A stretch of 64,000 nucleotides of DNA, taken from Nonomuraea africana. GTDB lineage: Bacteria; Actinomycetota; Actinomycetes; Streptosporangiales; Streptosporangiaceae. The notes beneath the pieces were generated by a model. That model did not search any database, had not been told where the DNA came from, and was given only the letters and a program-made list of their open reading frames with translations. The stretch spans positions 7,750,001 through 7,814,000 of the forward strand of contig NZ_JADBEF010000001.1 in NCBI RefSeq assembly GCF_014873535.1. Reading direction: 5' to 3'. Below, in pieces: positions 1-7,951 of this stretch. Position 1 is the stretch's first letter; each line of letters starts with the position of its first letter. A program made the position numbers and the translations under genes.

Positions 1-571
1 GCACGGCCGCGGCGAACCACGGCAGGATCCGTCCGGCCTGCTCCCACATCACGCCGGTGAGGCTGCCGACGAGGTAGCGGAAGAGCATGTCGTACTGCAG
101 CCGGTCGGCCGTCGACATCACGGCGAGCAGCAGCGCCTGGATGGCGGTCGAGACGGCCGCGCCGATGAGCAGCACCGACCCCGCGCTCCTGCCCGTCCTG
201 GCGACCGCGAGCGTGACCACCCCGCCGAGCGCCGCTCCCGCCAGCCCGACCACCGGATACAGCACGAACGGCACGGGCAGCGCCCACACCACGCAGACCC
301 CCACCGCCAGCGAGGCGCCCGTGGAGACCCCGATCATCTCCGGTACGGCCAGCGGATTGCGCAGCGACTCCTGCAGCAGCAGTCCCGCGACCCCGATGGC
401 GGCGCCGCCGAGCAGGGCGACCAGCGTCCTCGGCACCCGCAGCTCCCACAGCACGACCTGTTCAAGCTGGCTGAGCCCGCGCAGCGGCGAGACGATCGGC
501 GTGCCGAGGCAGAGACCGGCGATCACCAGCGCAATCAGCGCGACGGGGACCGCCACCCGTGCCTGCGTCAC
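1..571 (-). CDS. FecCD-family metal-chelate ABC transporter permease (3' end beyond window)
   Basis: Inner-membrane permease of an iron-siderophore/cobalamin-type ABC importer. The first ~190 residues are visible and the rest lies beyond base 1. After one N-terminal hydrophobic helix comes the typical FecCD block: LRVPRTLVALLGGAA, then GLLLQESLRNPLA, then GVSTGASL, followed by further hydrophobic segments. The GTG start (569-571) overlaps the TGA of the upstream binding-protein gene in a GTGA arrangement, so translation is probably coupled. No ATPase gene is visible; it may lie beyond the window edge. The family call is secure; the chelate transported is not known. Confidence 0.9.
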   Translation of the reverse strand, partial: MTQARVAVPVALIALVIAGLCLGTPIVSPLRGLSQLEQVVLWELRVPRTLVALLGGAAIGVAGLLLQESLRNPLAVPEMIGVSTGASLAVGVCVVWALPVPFVLYPVVGLAGAALGGVVTLAVARTGRSAGSVLLIGAAVSTAIQALLLAVMSTADRLQYDMLFRYLVGSLTGVMWEQAGRILPWFAAAV

Positions 572-1527
572 CCCGCCGCCTTGGCCAGCGCCTCGTCGAG
601 GATGATGCCGAACGCCCTCGTGCCCCTGCCCGAGGCCCACAGCTCGGGCCGGACCTCGAAGACCTTGCCGGTCGCCACGGCGGGCACCTGCTTCCACACC
701 GGGTTGTCCTTGTAGGTGTCGGTCACCGTCTTGGCGTCGGGGCCGAAGGTGAACGACTGGATGAAGATGATCTGCGGCGCCTTGGCCAGGATCTCCTCGA
801 TGCTGTAGGCCTGCGCGGTCTCGAACCCGCCGCCCTTGCTGGGCCACGGGTAGGCGAAGAAGCCGCTCAGGAAGTCGCCGAGCACGTCGTCGGTGGTGTT
901 GACGCCGATGGCGGTCCCGCCGTACATGGCCAGGGCGGGCTTGTCCTTCAGCCCGGCGGCGGCTGCCCGGGCGCGGCCCTTGGCGAGCTTGTCGCGGAAG
1001 GTCTGCTCTGCGACGGCCTGCTGGGCGCCCCTGCCGGTGAGCTGGGCCATGGCGCGCAGGTAGCCGATCGAGTCCTCGTAGTTCTTGACCTCCACCAGCC
1101 ACAGCGGAGCGAACTTCTCCACCGCCGCTCTGAGCTGGTCATGGACGCCGGCCAGGCCGATCACCAGGTCAGGACGGGCCTCGGCGATCTTCGCGACGTC
1201 CTCGCCGCCGAAGCCGCCGGGGATGACGGGCACCTTCGCGCCCTCGGCGCCCAGGTAGTCGGGCCTCGACAGCAGCTTGGGCGTGGTCGTGGCGGCGGGG
1301 GTAAGGCCGAGCTCGACCAGCATGTCGTCGCAGAGACCGGTGAGGCAGACGACCCGCTCCGGCTTGCCGCCGAGCTTGACCGCCCTGCCGTGCGGGTCGG
1401 TGATCGACAGGGCGGGGCTCACGGCGCCGGCCGCGGCGGAGGGAGCCGCCTGCGGTTCGGGGGGCGGCTGCTGTCCACAGCCTGCCGCGACGACCAGCGC
1501 GACGAGGAAGAACGCACAGCGGCGCAT
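568..1527 (-). CDS. Iron-siderophore/metal-chelate ABC transporter substrate-binding lipoprotein
   Basis: Extracytoplasmic binding protein of the FecB/FepB (class III) family, 319 residues. The ATG at 1525-1527 is chosen because a GGAGGT ribosome site lies just upstream and the protein then begins with a short lipoprotein signal whose lipobox VAAGC gives Cys at about residue 16. Family features visible: a DPHGR segment, the PERVVCL strand, DLVIG, a long linking helix, and a C-terminal IIFIQ strand followed by VWKQVPAV. It is first in an operon with the FecCD permease. It is divergent from an ABC exporter-fold pair, with a palindromic operator in the 59-base gap. Probably repressed when metal is plentiful; ligand not predictable from sequence. 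Confidence 0.9.
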   Translation of the reverse strand: MRRCAFFLVALVVAAGCGQQPPPEPQAAPSAAAGAVSPALSITDPHGRAVKLGGKPERVVCLTGLCDDMLVELGLTPAATTTPKLLSRPDYLGAEGAKVPVIPGGFGGEDVAKIAEARPDLVIGLAGVHDQLRAAVEKFAPLWLVEVKNYEDSIGYLRAMAQLTGRGAQQAVAEQTFRDKLAKGRARAAAAGLKDKPALAMYGGTAIGVNTTDDVLGDFLSGFFAYPWPSKGGGFETAQAYSIEEILAKAPQIIFIQSFTFGPDAKTVTDTYKDNPVWKQVPAVATGKVFEVRPELWASGRGTRAFGIILDEALAKAAG

Positions 1528-1541
1528 TGCACCTCCAGTGA

Positions 1542-1556
1542 AAATGGTTACCATTT
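1542..1556. promoter_or_regulatory. Palindromic operator AAATGGT-T-ACCATTT between divergent metal-uptake operons
   Basis: A perfect 7-base inverted repeat around one central base lies midway between the divergent starts at 1527 and 1587. One more base pair is possible after a mismatch on each side. Size, symmetry and AT-rich half sites in very GC-rich DNA fit a Fur/Zur/DtxR-type metalloregulator site controlling both operons. It is not an exact match to any consensus I can recall, so the regulator is unassigned. Confidence 0.6.
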
Positions 1557-1586
1557 GCGAAGACTTTACCGGAGGAGTCCTTTGAG

Positions 1587-3191
1587 ATGATTCATCGCCG
1601 TCTGTTCCACCTCGCGGGCAGCGTGAAGGGGCCGATAGCCGCATGCGTGGCGCTGGGGTTCCTGGTGTCCGGGGCCTACGTCGCGCAGGCGTTGCTCCTG
1701 GCCGCCGCCCTGGCCGCGCTGGTCGCGGGCGAACCCGTGCTCCCGCTGCTGGCGTGGGCCTTCGCGGTCATCGCGGCGCGCGGCGCGCTGCTGTGGGCGA
1801 GGGAGGTGGTCACCGTACGGGCGGGAGCGCTGGTCCGGGCCAGGCTGAGGGACCGCCTCGTCGGACGGCTCGCGGAGCTCGGCCCCGCACACCTCGTGGG
1901 CACCAGGACAGGACAGGTGCAGACCACGCTGGTCGACGGCGTCGAAGGGCTCGACCCCTACTTCAGCCGCTACCTTCCCCAGGTCGTGGTCACCTTCTGC
2001 GTGCCCGTCGCGCTGGTCGGCTGGCTGTTCACGGTCGAGCCGCGAGCCGCCGCGGTGCTGGCCGTCGCGGTGGCGGGCGTGCTGACCATCCCCAGGCTGT
2101 GGGACGCGACGCTGCTGCGCAGGGGACGGGCCCGATGGACCGCCTTCTCCGCCCTGGCCGCCGACTACCTGGAGGCGATGCAGGGCATGGCGACGCTGCG
2201 CGCGTTCGGCGCCGTCCACAGGCTGGGGACAAGACTCGCGGACCGCGCCCACGCCCTCTACCTGACCACCATGCGCCAGCTGCGGATCTCCCTGGTCGAG
2301 ACCGGCATCAGCGCCTTTCTGGTCCAGGCGGGGACGGTGGGGGCGATCCTGGTCGGCGGGGAGAGCCTGTTCCTGATCCTGCTCGTCTCCGTCGAGTGCT
2401 TCAGGCCGGTCAGGCAGCTGTCGGAGGCCTGGCACGCGGGCTACCTCGGCATCACCGCGGTGGACGGCATCGAGCACCTGCTGGAGGCGCGGCCCGCCGT
2501 GCCCGACGAGGGGCGCGCGGGCTTCCCCTCCTCTCCCGAGATCAGGTTCGAGGGTGTCGGGTTCACCTATCCAGGCGCCGCGCGGCCCGCCGTGAGCGAG
2601 GTGTCGTTCACCGTGAAGGAGGGACAGACGCTCGCGCTGGTCGGCCCGTCGGGAGCGGGCAAGTCCACCCTCGCCGCGCTCCTCCAGCGCCACCACGACC
2701 CCTCGGCGGGCCGGATCACGATCGGCGGCGTCGACGTGCGCGAGCTGTCACTCGACGCGCTCAGGACCGGCATCGCGGTCGTCGCCCAGGACACCTACCT
2801 CTTCCACGGCACCATCGCCGACAACCTCCGCCTCGCCAGGCCCGAGGCCACAGACGAGGAGCTGGCCGAGGCCGCCCGCAGAGCGGGAGCGCACGACTTC
2901 GTCACCGCGCTGCCCGACGGGTACGGCACGCGGCTCGGCGAGCGCGGCGCCACGCTCTCCGGCGGCCAGCGCCAGCGCCTGGCCATCGCCCGCGCCCTGC
3001 TGACAGACGCGCCCATCCTCATCCTCGACGAGGCCACCTCCCACGTGGACCTCCACACCGAACAGGCCATGAACCTCGTACGGCAGGGCCGCACCTGCCT
3101 GGTCATCGCCCATCGCCTGGCCACGGTGCGCGACGCCGACCAGACCATCACGATCGACGACGGAACCATCATCGAAGGCAGGGCCGCGTGA
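1587..3191 (+). CDS. ABC transporter, fused membrane and ATPase domains (first half-transporter)
   Basis: Half-transporter of 534 residues. An exporter-type transmembrane domain occupies roughly residues 1-300 and a nucleotide-binding domain 310-534. Visible ATPase motifs are Walker A GPSGAGKST, Q-loop VAQDTYLF, signature LSGGQRQR, Walker B ILILDEATS and H-loop VIAHR. It is shorter than the usual 570-600 residues but complete. The next gene starts inside its stop codon (GTGA), so the two probably form a heterodimer. Divergence from a metal-chelate binding protein across a shared operator suggests a siderophore-related job, either export or IrtAB-like import. CydD-like cytochrome assembly is a less likely alternative, since no cyd genes are nearby. 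Confidence 0.9.
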   Translation: MIHRRLFHLAGSVKGPIAACVALGFLVSGAYVAQALLLAAALAALVAGEPVLPLLAWAFAVIAARGALLWAREVVTVRAGALVRARLRDRLVGRLAELGPAHLVGTRTGQVQTTLVDGVEGLDPYFSRYLPQVVVTFCVPVALVGWLFTVEPRAAAVLAVAVAGVLTIPRLWDATLLRRGRARWTAFSALAADYLEAMQGMATLRAFGAVHRLGTRLADRAHALYLTTMRQLRISLVETGISAFLVQAGTVGAILVGGESLFLILLVSVECFRPVRQLSEAWHAGYLGITAVDGIEHLLEARPAVPDEGRAGFPSSPEIRFEGVGFTYPGAARPAVSEVSFTVKEGQTLALVGPSGAGKSTLAALLQRHHDPSAGRITIGGVDVRELSLDALRTGIAVVAQDTYLFHGTIADNLRLARPEATDEELAEAARRAGAHDFVTALPDGYGTRLGERGATLSGGQRQRLAIARALLTDAPILILDEATSHVDLHTEQAMNLVRQGRTCLVIAHRLATVRDADQTITIDDGTIIEGRAA

Positions 3192-4786
3192 ACCCCTCCA
3201 TCCGCTGGCTGGCCGGGGCCGTGGGCGGCCACCGCAGGGCCTTCCTCTCCACCCTCGCCGCCAACCTGATCAGCCAGCTCTCCCTCTGGGGCATCGCGCT
3301 GACCTGCGCGTGGCTGGTCGGGCACAGCTCGCCCCTGGGCGGCGTCCTGGCTGTGCTGGTCCTGATCGCCACGGCCGCCACCTGGTGGGAGAGCTATGTC
3401 GCGCACGACCTGGCCTACCTCGTGCTGGCGCGGCTGCGCGGCCAGGCGTTCGAGGCGGTCGCCCGCATCGCGCCCGCCAGGCTGCTCGGCCGCCGCAGCG
3501 GCGACCTGTCCGCGGTCGTGCTGTCGGACATCGAGACGCTCGAATGGCTCTTCGCCCACACCCTGGCCCAGCTCATCACCTCCTTCGTGGTGCTGACGGC
3601 GGGCTCCGTCGCGGCCCTCCTGATCAATCCGTGGCTGCTGGCCGTCTCGCTCCCGCTGGCCTGCCTCGTACTGACGGTCCCGCTGTGGCTGCGGCGCTTC
3701 TCCTCCGCGCACGGCTCCGCCATGCGCGCCGCCACCGCCGACCTGCACGCCGACGTGGTGGACACCGTCCAGGGGCTGCGCGAGATCCTCGCCTTCGGCG
3801 CCGTGGACCGGCGTCGCGCGCTGCTGGCCGACAAGACCAGGCGGCTGGCCCGCGCCCAGGCGGCCAACGCCGCGCGCGGCGGGCTCGAAGGGGCCCTCAC
3901 CGACGTGCTGCTCTCCGTGGCGAGCGCGGCCACCCTGGCCGTCGTCGCCCTCACCGTCAGCGCCCCCGCCGACGCGCCCCTCGCCATGGTCCTCGCGGCG
4001 GGCTCGCTCGCCCCCGCCGCGCAGGTGGCGCTGCTGCTCAAGGAGTACGGCTCGCTGCGCGCCGCCGCCGACAGGGTCCACACCCTGGTCACCGCCCCCG
4101 CGAACGTCACGCCCGCGCGGCAGGTCCGGGCCGAGCCCGGCGACGTGGTCTTCGAGGACGTCCGCTTCCGCTACACCCCCGAGGGACCCGAGGTGCTGAA
4201 GGGCGTCTCGTTCACCATTCCCCAAGGCAGGACCGTCGCGCTGGTCGGTCCCTCGGGCGCGGGCAAGTCCACCTGCGTCTCCCTGCTCCTGCGCTACTGG
4301 GATCCCGACGGCGGGCGCATCACGATCGGCGGCGTCCCGCTGGCCCAGGCGTCCTCGCTGGTGACGGTCGTGCCGCAGGACGTGCACCTGTTCGCGGGCA
4401 CGGTGGCCGACAACGTCAGGCTCGGCGCCCCCTCGGCCGACGTGACGGGGCCGCTGGCCACCGCCCAGCTGCCCATCGACCCCGAGACGGTCGTCGGCGA
4501 GCGGGGCGTCGCGCTGTCCGGCGGCCAGCGGGCCAGGGTGGCCATCGCCCGCGCGCTGGCCACCGAGGCGCCCGTGCTCGTCCTGGACGAGGCCGTGGCC
4601 AACCTCGACACCTCGACAGAGGAACGCCTCGCCTCCGCGCTTGAGGTCGCGGCGGCCGGCCGTACGACCTTGGTCATCGCGCACAGGCCGGCCACGATCA
4701 GGCGCGCGGACCACGTCGTGGTCCTCGACGACGGCAGGGTGGTGGCCCAGGGCACGTTCACGGAGGTGTCTCACTGGCTCGAGTGA
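3188..4786 (+). CDS. ABC transporter, fused membrane and ATPase domains (second half-transporter)
   Basis: Partner half-transporter, 532 residues, starting at a GTG that overlaps the previous stop by four bases. The transmembrane domain covers about residues 1-300. The ATPase domain shows Walker A GPSGAGKST, the Q-loop VVPQDVHLFAGTV, signature LSGGQRAR and Walker B VLVLDEAVANLD. The usual EATS after Walker B reads EAVA, with the catalytic Glu retained. The segment between Q-loop and signature is shorter than in the first half. Both ATP sites therefore look competent on paper. Likely forms one transporter with the upstream gene; substrate inferred only from context. Confidence 0.9.
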   Translation: MNPSIRWLAGAVGGHRRAFLSTLAANLISQLSLWGIALTCAWLVGHSSPLGGVLAVLVLIATAATWWESYVAHDLAYLVLARLRGQAFEAVARIAPARLLGRRSGDLSAVVLSDIETLEWLFAHTLAQLITSFVVLTAGSVAALLINPWLLAVSLPLACLVLTVPLWLRRFSSAHGSAMRAATADLHADVVDTVQGLREILAFGAVDRRRALLADKTRRLARAQAANAARGGLEGALTDVLLSVASAATLAVVALTVSAPADAPLAMVLAAGSLAPAAQVALLLKEYGSLRAAADRVHTLVTAPANVTPARQVRAEPGDVVFEDVRFRYTPEGPEVLKGVSFTIPQGRTVALVGPSGAGKSTCVSLLLRYWDPDGGRITIGGVPLAQASSLVTVVPQDVHLFAGTVADNVRLGAPSADVTGPLATAQLPIDPETVVGERGVALSGGQRARVAIARALATEAPVLVLDEAVANLDTSTEERLASALEVAAAGRTTLVIAHRPATIRRADHVVVLDDGRVVAQGTFTEVSHWLE

Positions 4787-4878
4787 ACGTGGATCGGGGC
4801 CGACGAGACCGTCCACGGCCGCTCCGGAGAGGGATGTGCGGCAGTTGTAAGGTATGGGCGCATGGGACGTGGAGTGGC

Positions 4879-6129
4879 ATGAGCCCTGATCTCATGGCGG
4901 AGCAGGGCCCCGACGAGAGGCACATGGCGCCACCCGTTCCTTCGTGGCAGGCGCCCGGCGACACCGAACGCGGCCTGTACGAGGCCAAGACGCGTGGCGA
5001 CTGGGCTGCGTATTTCGACGTCCTCGCCACCGCCGACCTCTATCACCCGATCTCGCGCGCCGTGGCCGACGCCCGACCCGGCTGGGTTCGCTACACGGCC
5101 ACATACTGGGGCCCTGGGCCTCGCGCCAAGTGTCTTGCGTTCTTCACCGACGGGATGCTCCCCGCGCCCGTGCCCGACCCGGTCTTCTTCGAGGTCGACC
5201 TGGACCAGCTCGACAAGGACTGGCCTCAGGAGCACTACTGGCTGGCGATCAATCCCGGTAGCCCCTGTGAGGCGTTCTTCCCCGCCACAGCCGCCCATCG
5301 GCAGGTGTGGCGCTGGCACGCCGATCGGACGCCCCACCCCCGCCGGAACCAGCTGCGCACGCTGTGGGCAGGGGGCCCGCTGCACGGCCCCGTGGCGCAC
5401 GGCCTCGCCTGCGGGGCGCTTCTCTGCGTGAGCAACGGCTCGCTCTGGAACGCGATGGGCTGGCACGGCACCGGCTACGTCCGCGAGCGGAAACGTCTCA
5501 GGGAGTGGTGGGACATCACCAGCAGAGAAGAGTGGCTGAGCGCGGAGGAGGCGCTGCTCGGCGGCCGCATGAGCAGCCCGTTCTGGGGGCTCGTGCTGGG
5601 CGTCCGCAGCGCCCTCGCCCGTGACTTCGGCGGCATGGTCGAGGTGGACCACTGGCGCCAGGTGACCTCGCGGGTCATACGCAGCCGCGCCGTGGCGCAG
5701 GAGATCACTCCCGAGGTCGCCCACCGCAGCGACTCCGAGACGGAGGCCCAGGTCGCAGGGGCGCAACGGCTCATCGGACGGATCACACGATACGAGGCGC
5801 GCTTCCGCGCGGACGGGCTGCTCGCCGATGGCCGCTTCGTCCACACGGTGGAGGCGTGGGACTACGGTCGCGCCTCGAAGATGGCCCGCTGGGGACTGGG
5901 GGCCCGCTTCTGCGACCTGGCGGAGGCCGAACAGGCGGTCCTGCGGGCCGGACGGGTCAGCCGTTTCAACTACCGCTCATGGGAGGACTTCTCGGCCGCC
6001 TACATCCTGGGACGTTGCCTCCACTTCGACGAGGAGGAGTTCGGCGACTGGTACGGCGACATGCTCAACGCGCACAGAATCCTGATGACCGACCCGAACA
6101 GCCCCTGGCTCAACATCCCTTTCAAATGA
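4879..6129 (+). CDS. DUF1266 domain protein with SseB-like N-terminal region
   Basis: Cytoplasmic protein of 416 residues, no signal peptide or membrane helix. The C-terminal half carries the DUF1266 pattern: a WDITSREEW entry, an LLGGRMSSPFW segment, WDYGRASKMARWG, and a closing SWEDFSAAYILGR block. The N-terminal ~150 residues (LLAT-type helix, AFFTDGMLP strand, PVFFEVDL) resemble the SseB-like domain seen in actinobacterial proteins of this kind. The ATG at 4879 is preferred over a GTG at 4783 because GGAG lies seven bases upstream. Function unknown; the family is often found near polymorphic-toxin or secretion-related genes, but none is obvious here. Confidence 0.75.
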   Translation: MSPDLMAEQGPDERHMAPPVPSWQAPGDTERGLYEAKTRGDWAAYFDVLATADLYHPISRAVADARPGWVRYTATYWGPGPRAKCLAFFTDGMLPAPVPDPVFFEVDLDQLDKDWPQEHYWLAINPGSPCEAFFPATAAHRQVWRWHADRTPHPRRNQLRTLWAGGPLHGPVAHGLACGALLCVSNGSLWNAMGWHGTGYVRERKRLREWWDITSREEWLSAEEALLGGRMSSPFWGLVLGVRSALARDFGGMVEVDHWRQVTSRVIRSRAVAQEITPEVAHRSDSETEAQVAGAQRLIGRITRYEARFRADGLLADGRFVHTVEAWDYGRASKMARWGLGARFCDLAEAEQAVLRAGRVSRFNYRSWEDFSAAYILGRCLHFDEEEFGDWYGDMLNAHRILMTDPNSPWLNIPFK

Positions 6130-6133
6130 CGTT

Positions 6134-6502
6134 CTACGGCAGCAGGGGATCGGCGATCACGAAGTCGGCCAGTTCGGGCGCCGAGGAGGGATCTCCCGCG
6201 TCGCGGAGGAGAAACGTCCCTCCTCGTGTCAGCGGATCCCACCCCCGCTGGATGGCGCGCTCGATGACCGTGCGGACGTCACGCGGTGTCGGATACGACG
6301 TGTCCGTCGCGCAGTAGCCCCAGGGCCCGCCCTCATAGGTGGACACCAGGTCCGCCTGAAGCGCCTGCCCGTTCTTACCGCCGCCATAGACCCGCAATCG
6401 GACGAAGCGACGGCAGTCATCGGAGTGGACCGTGTGGCCGATCCGAGCGGTCCATACGTAGGTGCGGCCGTCGATCCGCAAGGCCCGCAGTCTGGTCTTC
6501 AC
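6134..6502 (-). CDS. Conserved hypothetical small protein
   Basis: A 122-residue basic protein starting at GTG 6502 with a strong AAGGAGG site five bases upstream, which supports its being real. It has no signal peptide or membrane helix. It is rich in beta-type segments (TYVWTARIGH, RFVRLRVYGGG, GTFLLRD) and ends three bases from the convergent DUF1266 gene. I do not recognise a family. The composition suggests one small folded domain of nucleic-acid- or ligand-binding type, but that is speculative. Confidence 0.65.
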   Translation of the reverse strand: MKTRLRALRIDGRTYVWTARIGHTVHSDDCRRFVRLRVYGGGKNGQALQADLVSTYEGGPWGYCATDTSYPTPRDVRTVIERAIQRGWDPLTRGGTFLLRDAGDPSSAPELADFVIADPLLP

Positions 6503-6638
6503 AACGCCTCCTTGGAGATCACCAGGGTAGACAGTGGACGACGTGCCCGCGATCAGTTTTCTGCCCCTCCCTTCGCATGCTGTCGCGGCCGAGGTCCTCG
6601 GGTGGGTTGGCCGGAAGTCTGCTGTTCGTGCCGCCGAC

Positions 6639-6644
6639 TAGCAT
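6639..6644 (+). promoter_or_regulatory. -10 box TAGCAT for a leaderless hisC-type gene
   Basis: TAGCAT lies six bases before the ATG at 6651, so transcription would start at or next to the start codon. No Shine-Dalgarno sequence fits the gap. The same geometry recurs before at least nine other starts in this window. Confidence 0.5.
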
Positions 6645-6650
6645 GGGGCC

Positions 6651-7709
6651 ATGCCTCGTTTCCGCGCGATTCTTGACACTATGCCCCCCTACAAGGCGGG
6701 CAAGGCCGTGGTGAGCGCCGACGGCCGGTCGTACAAGCTCTCCTCCAACGAGTCGCCCTACGACCCGCTGCCGTCGGTCGTCAAGGCGATCGCCGAGGGC
6801 GCGAGGCAGATCAACCGCTATCCCGACCCCGGCGCGGTCAGGCTGACCGAGTCGATCGCGGCCAGGTTCGGGGTGCCGCCCGAGCACGTGGCGCTGGGCG
6901 CGGGCTCCGTCACCGTCGCCCAGCAGCTCTTCGAGACGATCGGCGAGCCGGGCGCCGAGGTGATCTACGCGTGGCGCTCCTTCGAGGCCTACCCGCTGCT
7001 GGCCGACCTGGCGGGCGTGACCTCGGTACGGGTGCCGCTGGTCGAGGAGAACCACGACCTGGACGCGATGGCGGCGGCGATCACCGACCGCACCCGCATG
7101 ATCTTCGTCTGCAACCCGAACAACCCCACGGGCACCTCGATCCGCAGGACCGAGCTCGAGGCGTTCCTCGACAAGGTCCCCTCCGAGGTGCTCGTGGTGC
7201 TGGACGAGGCGTACCGGGAGTACGTCCGCGACGCCGACGTCCCCGACGGGCTCGACCTCTACCGCGACAGGCCGAACGTCTGCGTCCTGCGCACCTTCTC
7301 CAAGGCGTACGGCCTGGCGGGGCTGCGCGTGGGCTACCTGATCGGACACGAGCCCGTGGCCTCGGCGGTCCGTAAGACGATCATCCCGTTCGCCGTCAAC
7401 CACCTGGCCCAGCTGGCCGCCGTCGCCTCGCTGGAGGCGGAGGCCGAGCTGCTCGAGCGGGTGGACACGGTCGTGAAGGAGCGCACCAGGGTCCGCGAGG
7501 CGCTCATCGCGCAGGGCTGGACGGTGCCGCCGACCGAGGCGAACTTCGTCTGGCTCAGGCTGGGTGAGCGCACGCTCGACTTCGCCGCCGCCTGCGCGGT
7601 GGAGGGGGTGGCGGTGCGGCCGTTCGCCGGTGAGGGCGCACGGATCTCGATCGGCACCCCCGAGGCCAACGACGCCTTCCTCAAGGCGGCCGCCGACTTC
7701 CGCGCCTAG
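6651..7709 (+). CDS. hisC: Histidinol-phosphate/aromatic aminotransferase (HisC family)
   Basis: PLP enzyme of fold type I, 352 residues, normal length for HisC. Motifs visible: LSSNESPYDP near the N-terminus, the cofactor-binding GAGSVTVAQQL segment, CNPNNPTGT, VLDEAYREY and the lysine-bearing TFSKAYGLAGLRVGY. It transfers an amino group between histidinol phosphate, or phenylalanine/tyrosine, and a 2-oxo acid. Stand-alone copies outside a his operon, as here, are commonly the second actinobacterial homologue and may serve phenylalanine synthesis. Probably translated from a leaderless mRNA. The family is certain; the preferred substrate is not. Confidence 0.88.
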   Translation: MPRFRAILDTMPPYKAGKAVVSADGRSYKLSSNESPYDPLPSVVKAIAEGARQINRYPDPGAVRLTESIAARFGVPPEHVALGAGSVTVAQQLFETIGEPGAEVIYAWRSFEAYPLLADLAGVTSVRVPLVEENHDLDAMAAAITDRTRMIFVCNPNNPTGTSIRRTELEAFLDKVPSEVLVVLDEAYREYVRDADVPDGLDLYRDRPNVCVLRTFSKAYGLAGLRVGYLIGHEPVASAVRKTIIPFAVNHLAQLAAVASLEAEAELLERVDTVVKERTRVREALIAQGWTVPPTEANFVWLRLGERTLDFAAACAVEGVAVRPFAGEGARISIGTPEANDAFLKAAADFRA

Positions 7710-7765
7710 CCGGACCGCCTGTCCCGCCACCCTGAAGCGGCATCTCGAAGAGAATCGCCCCCGGG

Positions 7766-7932
7766 GGGACGGAGGCCGTCCCGTCCCAGGGAGACGGAAC
7801 CCTCGGGGGGGACGGAGATCCTTCTGTCCCCCCGAGAGACTTCACCTCGTAAGGCGGAACCCCGTGGAGACGGGAGTCTCCCCGAGAGAGATCACGCCGT
7901 GGAGACGGGGAGGGCCGTAGGGGTCTCCCCGT
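7766..7932. terminator. Four stacked GC-rich stem-loops between convergent genes
   Basis: The 242-base gap 7710-7951 holds four hairpins: GGGACGG/CCGTCCC at 7766-7782; an 11-pair stem with one bulged G at 7802-7836; GGAGAC/GTCTCC at 7866-7881; ACGGGGAG/CTCCCCGT at 7905-7932. The element CCCCGAGAGA occurs after two of them. None has a U-run, so this is probably a bidirectional, partly Rho-type or structural terminator zone. It may also be the remains of a small repeat family. Confidence 0.55.
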
Positions 7933-7951
7933 GTCCGCGAGGAACCGGGGC

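Noticed and set aside
1643..3187. Long plus-strand frame upstream of the second ABC gene (1047 residues in total)
   Set aside because: The first two thirds are an Arg/Gly-rich shadow of the first ABC gene; only the part from GTG 3188 has ABC motifs.
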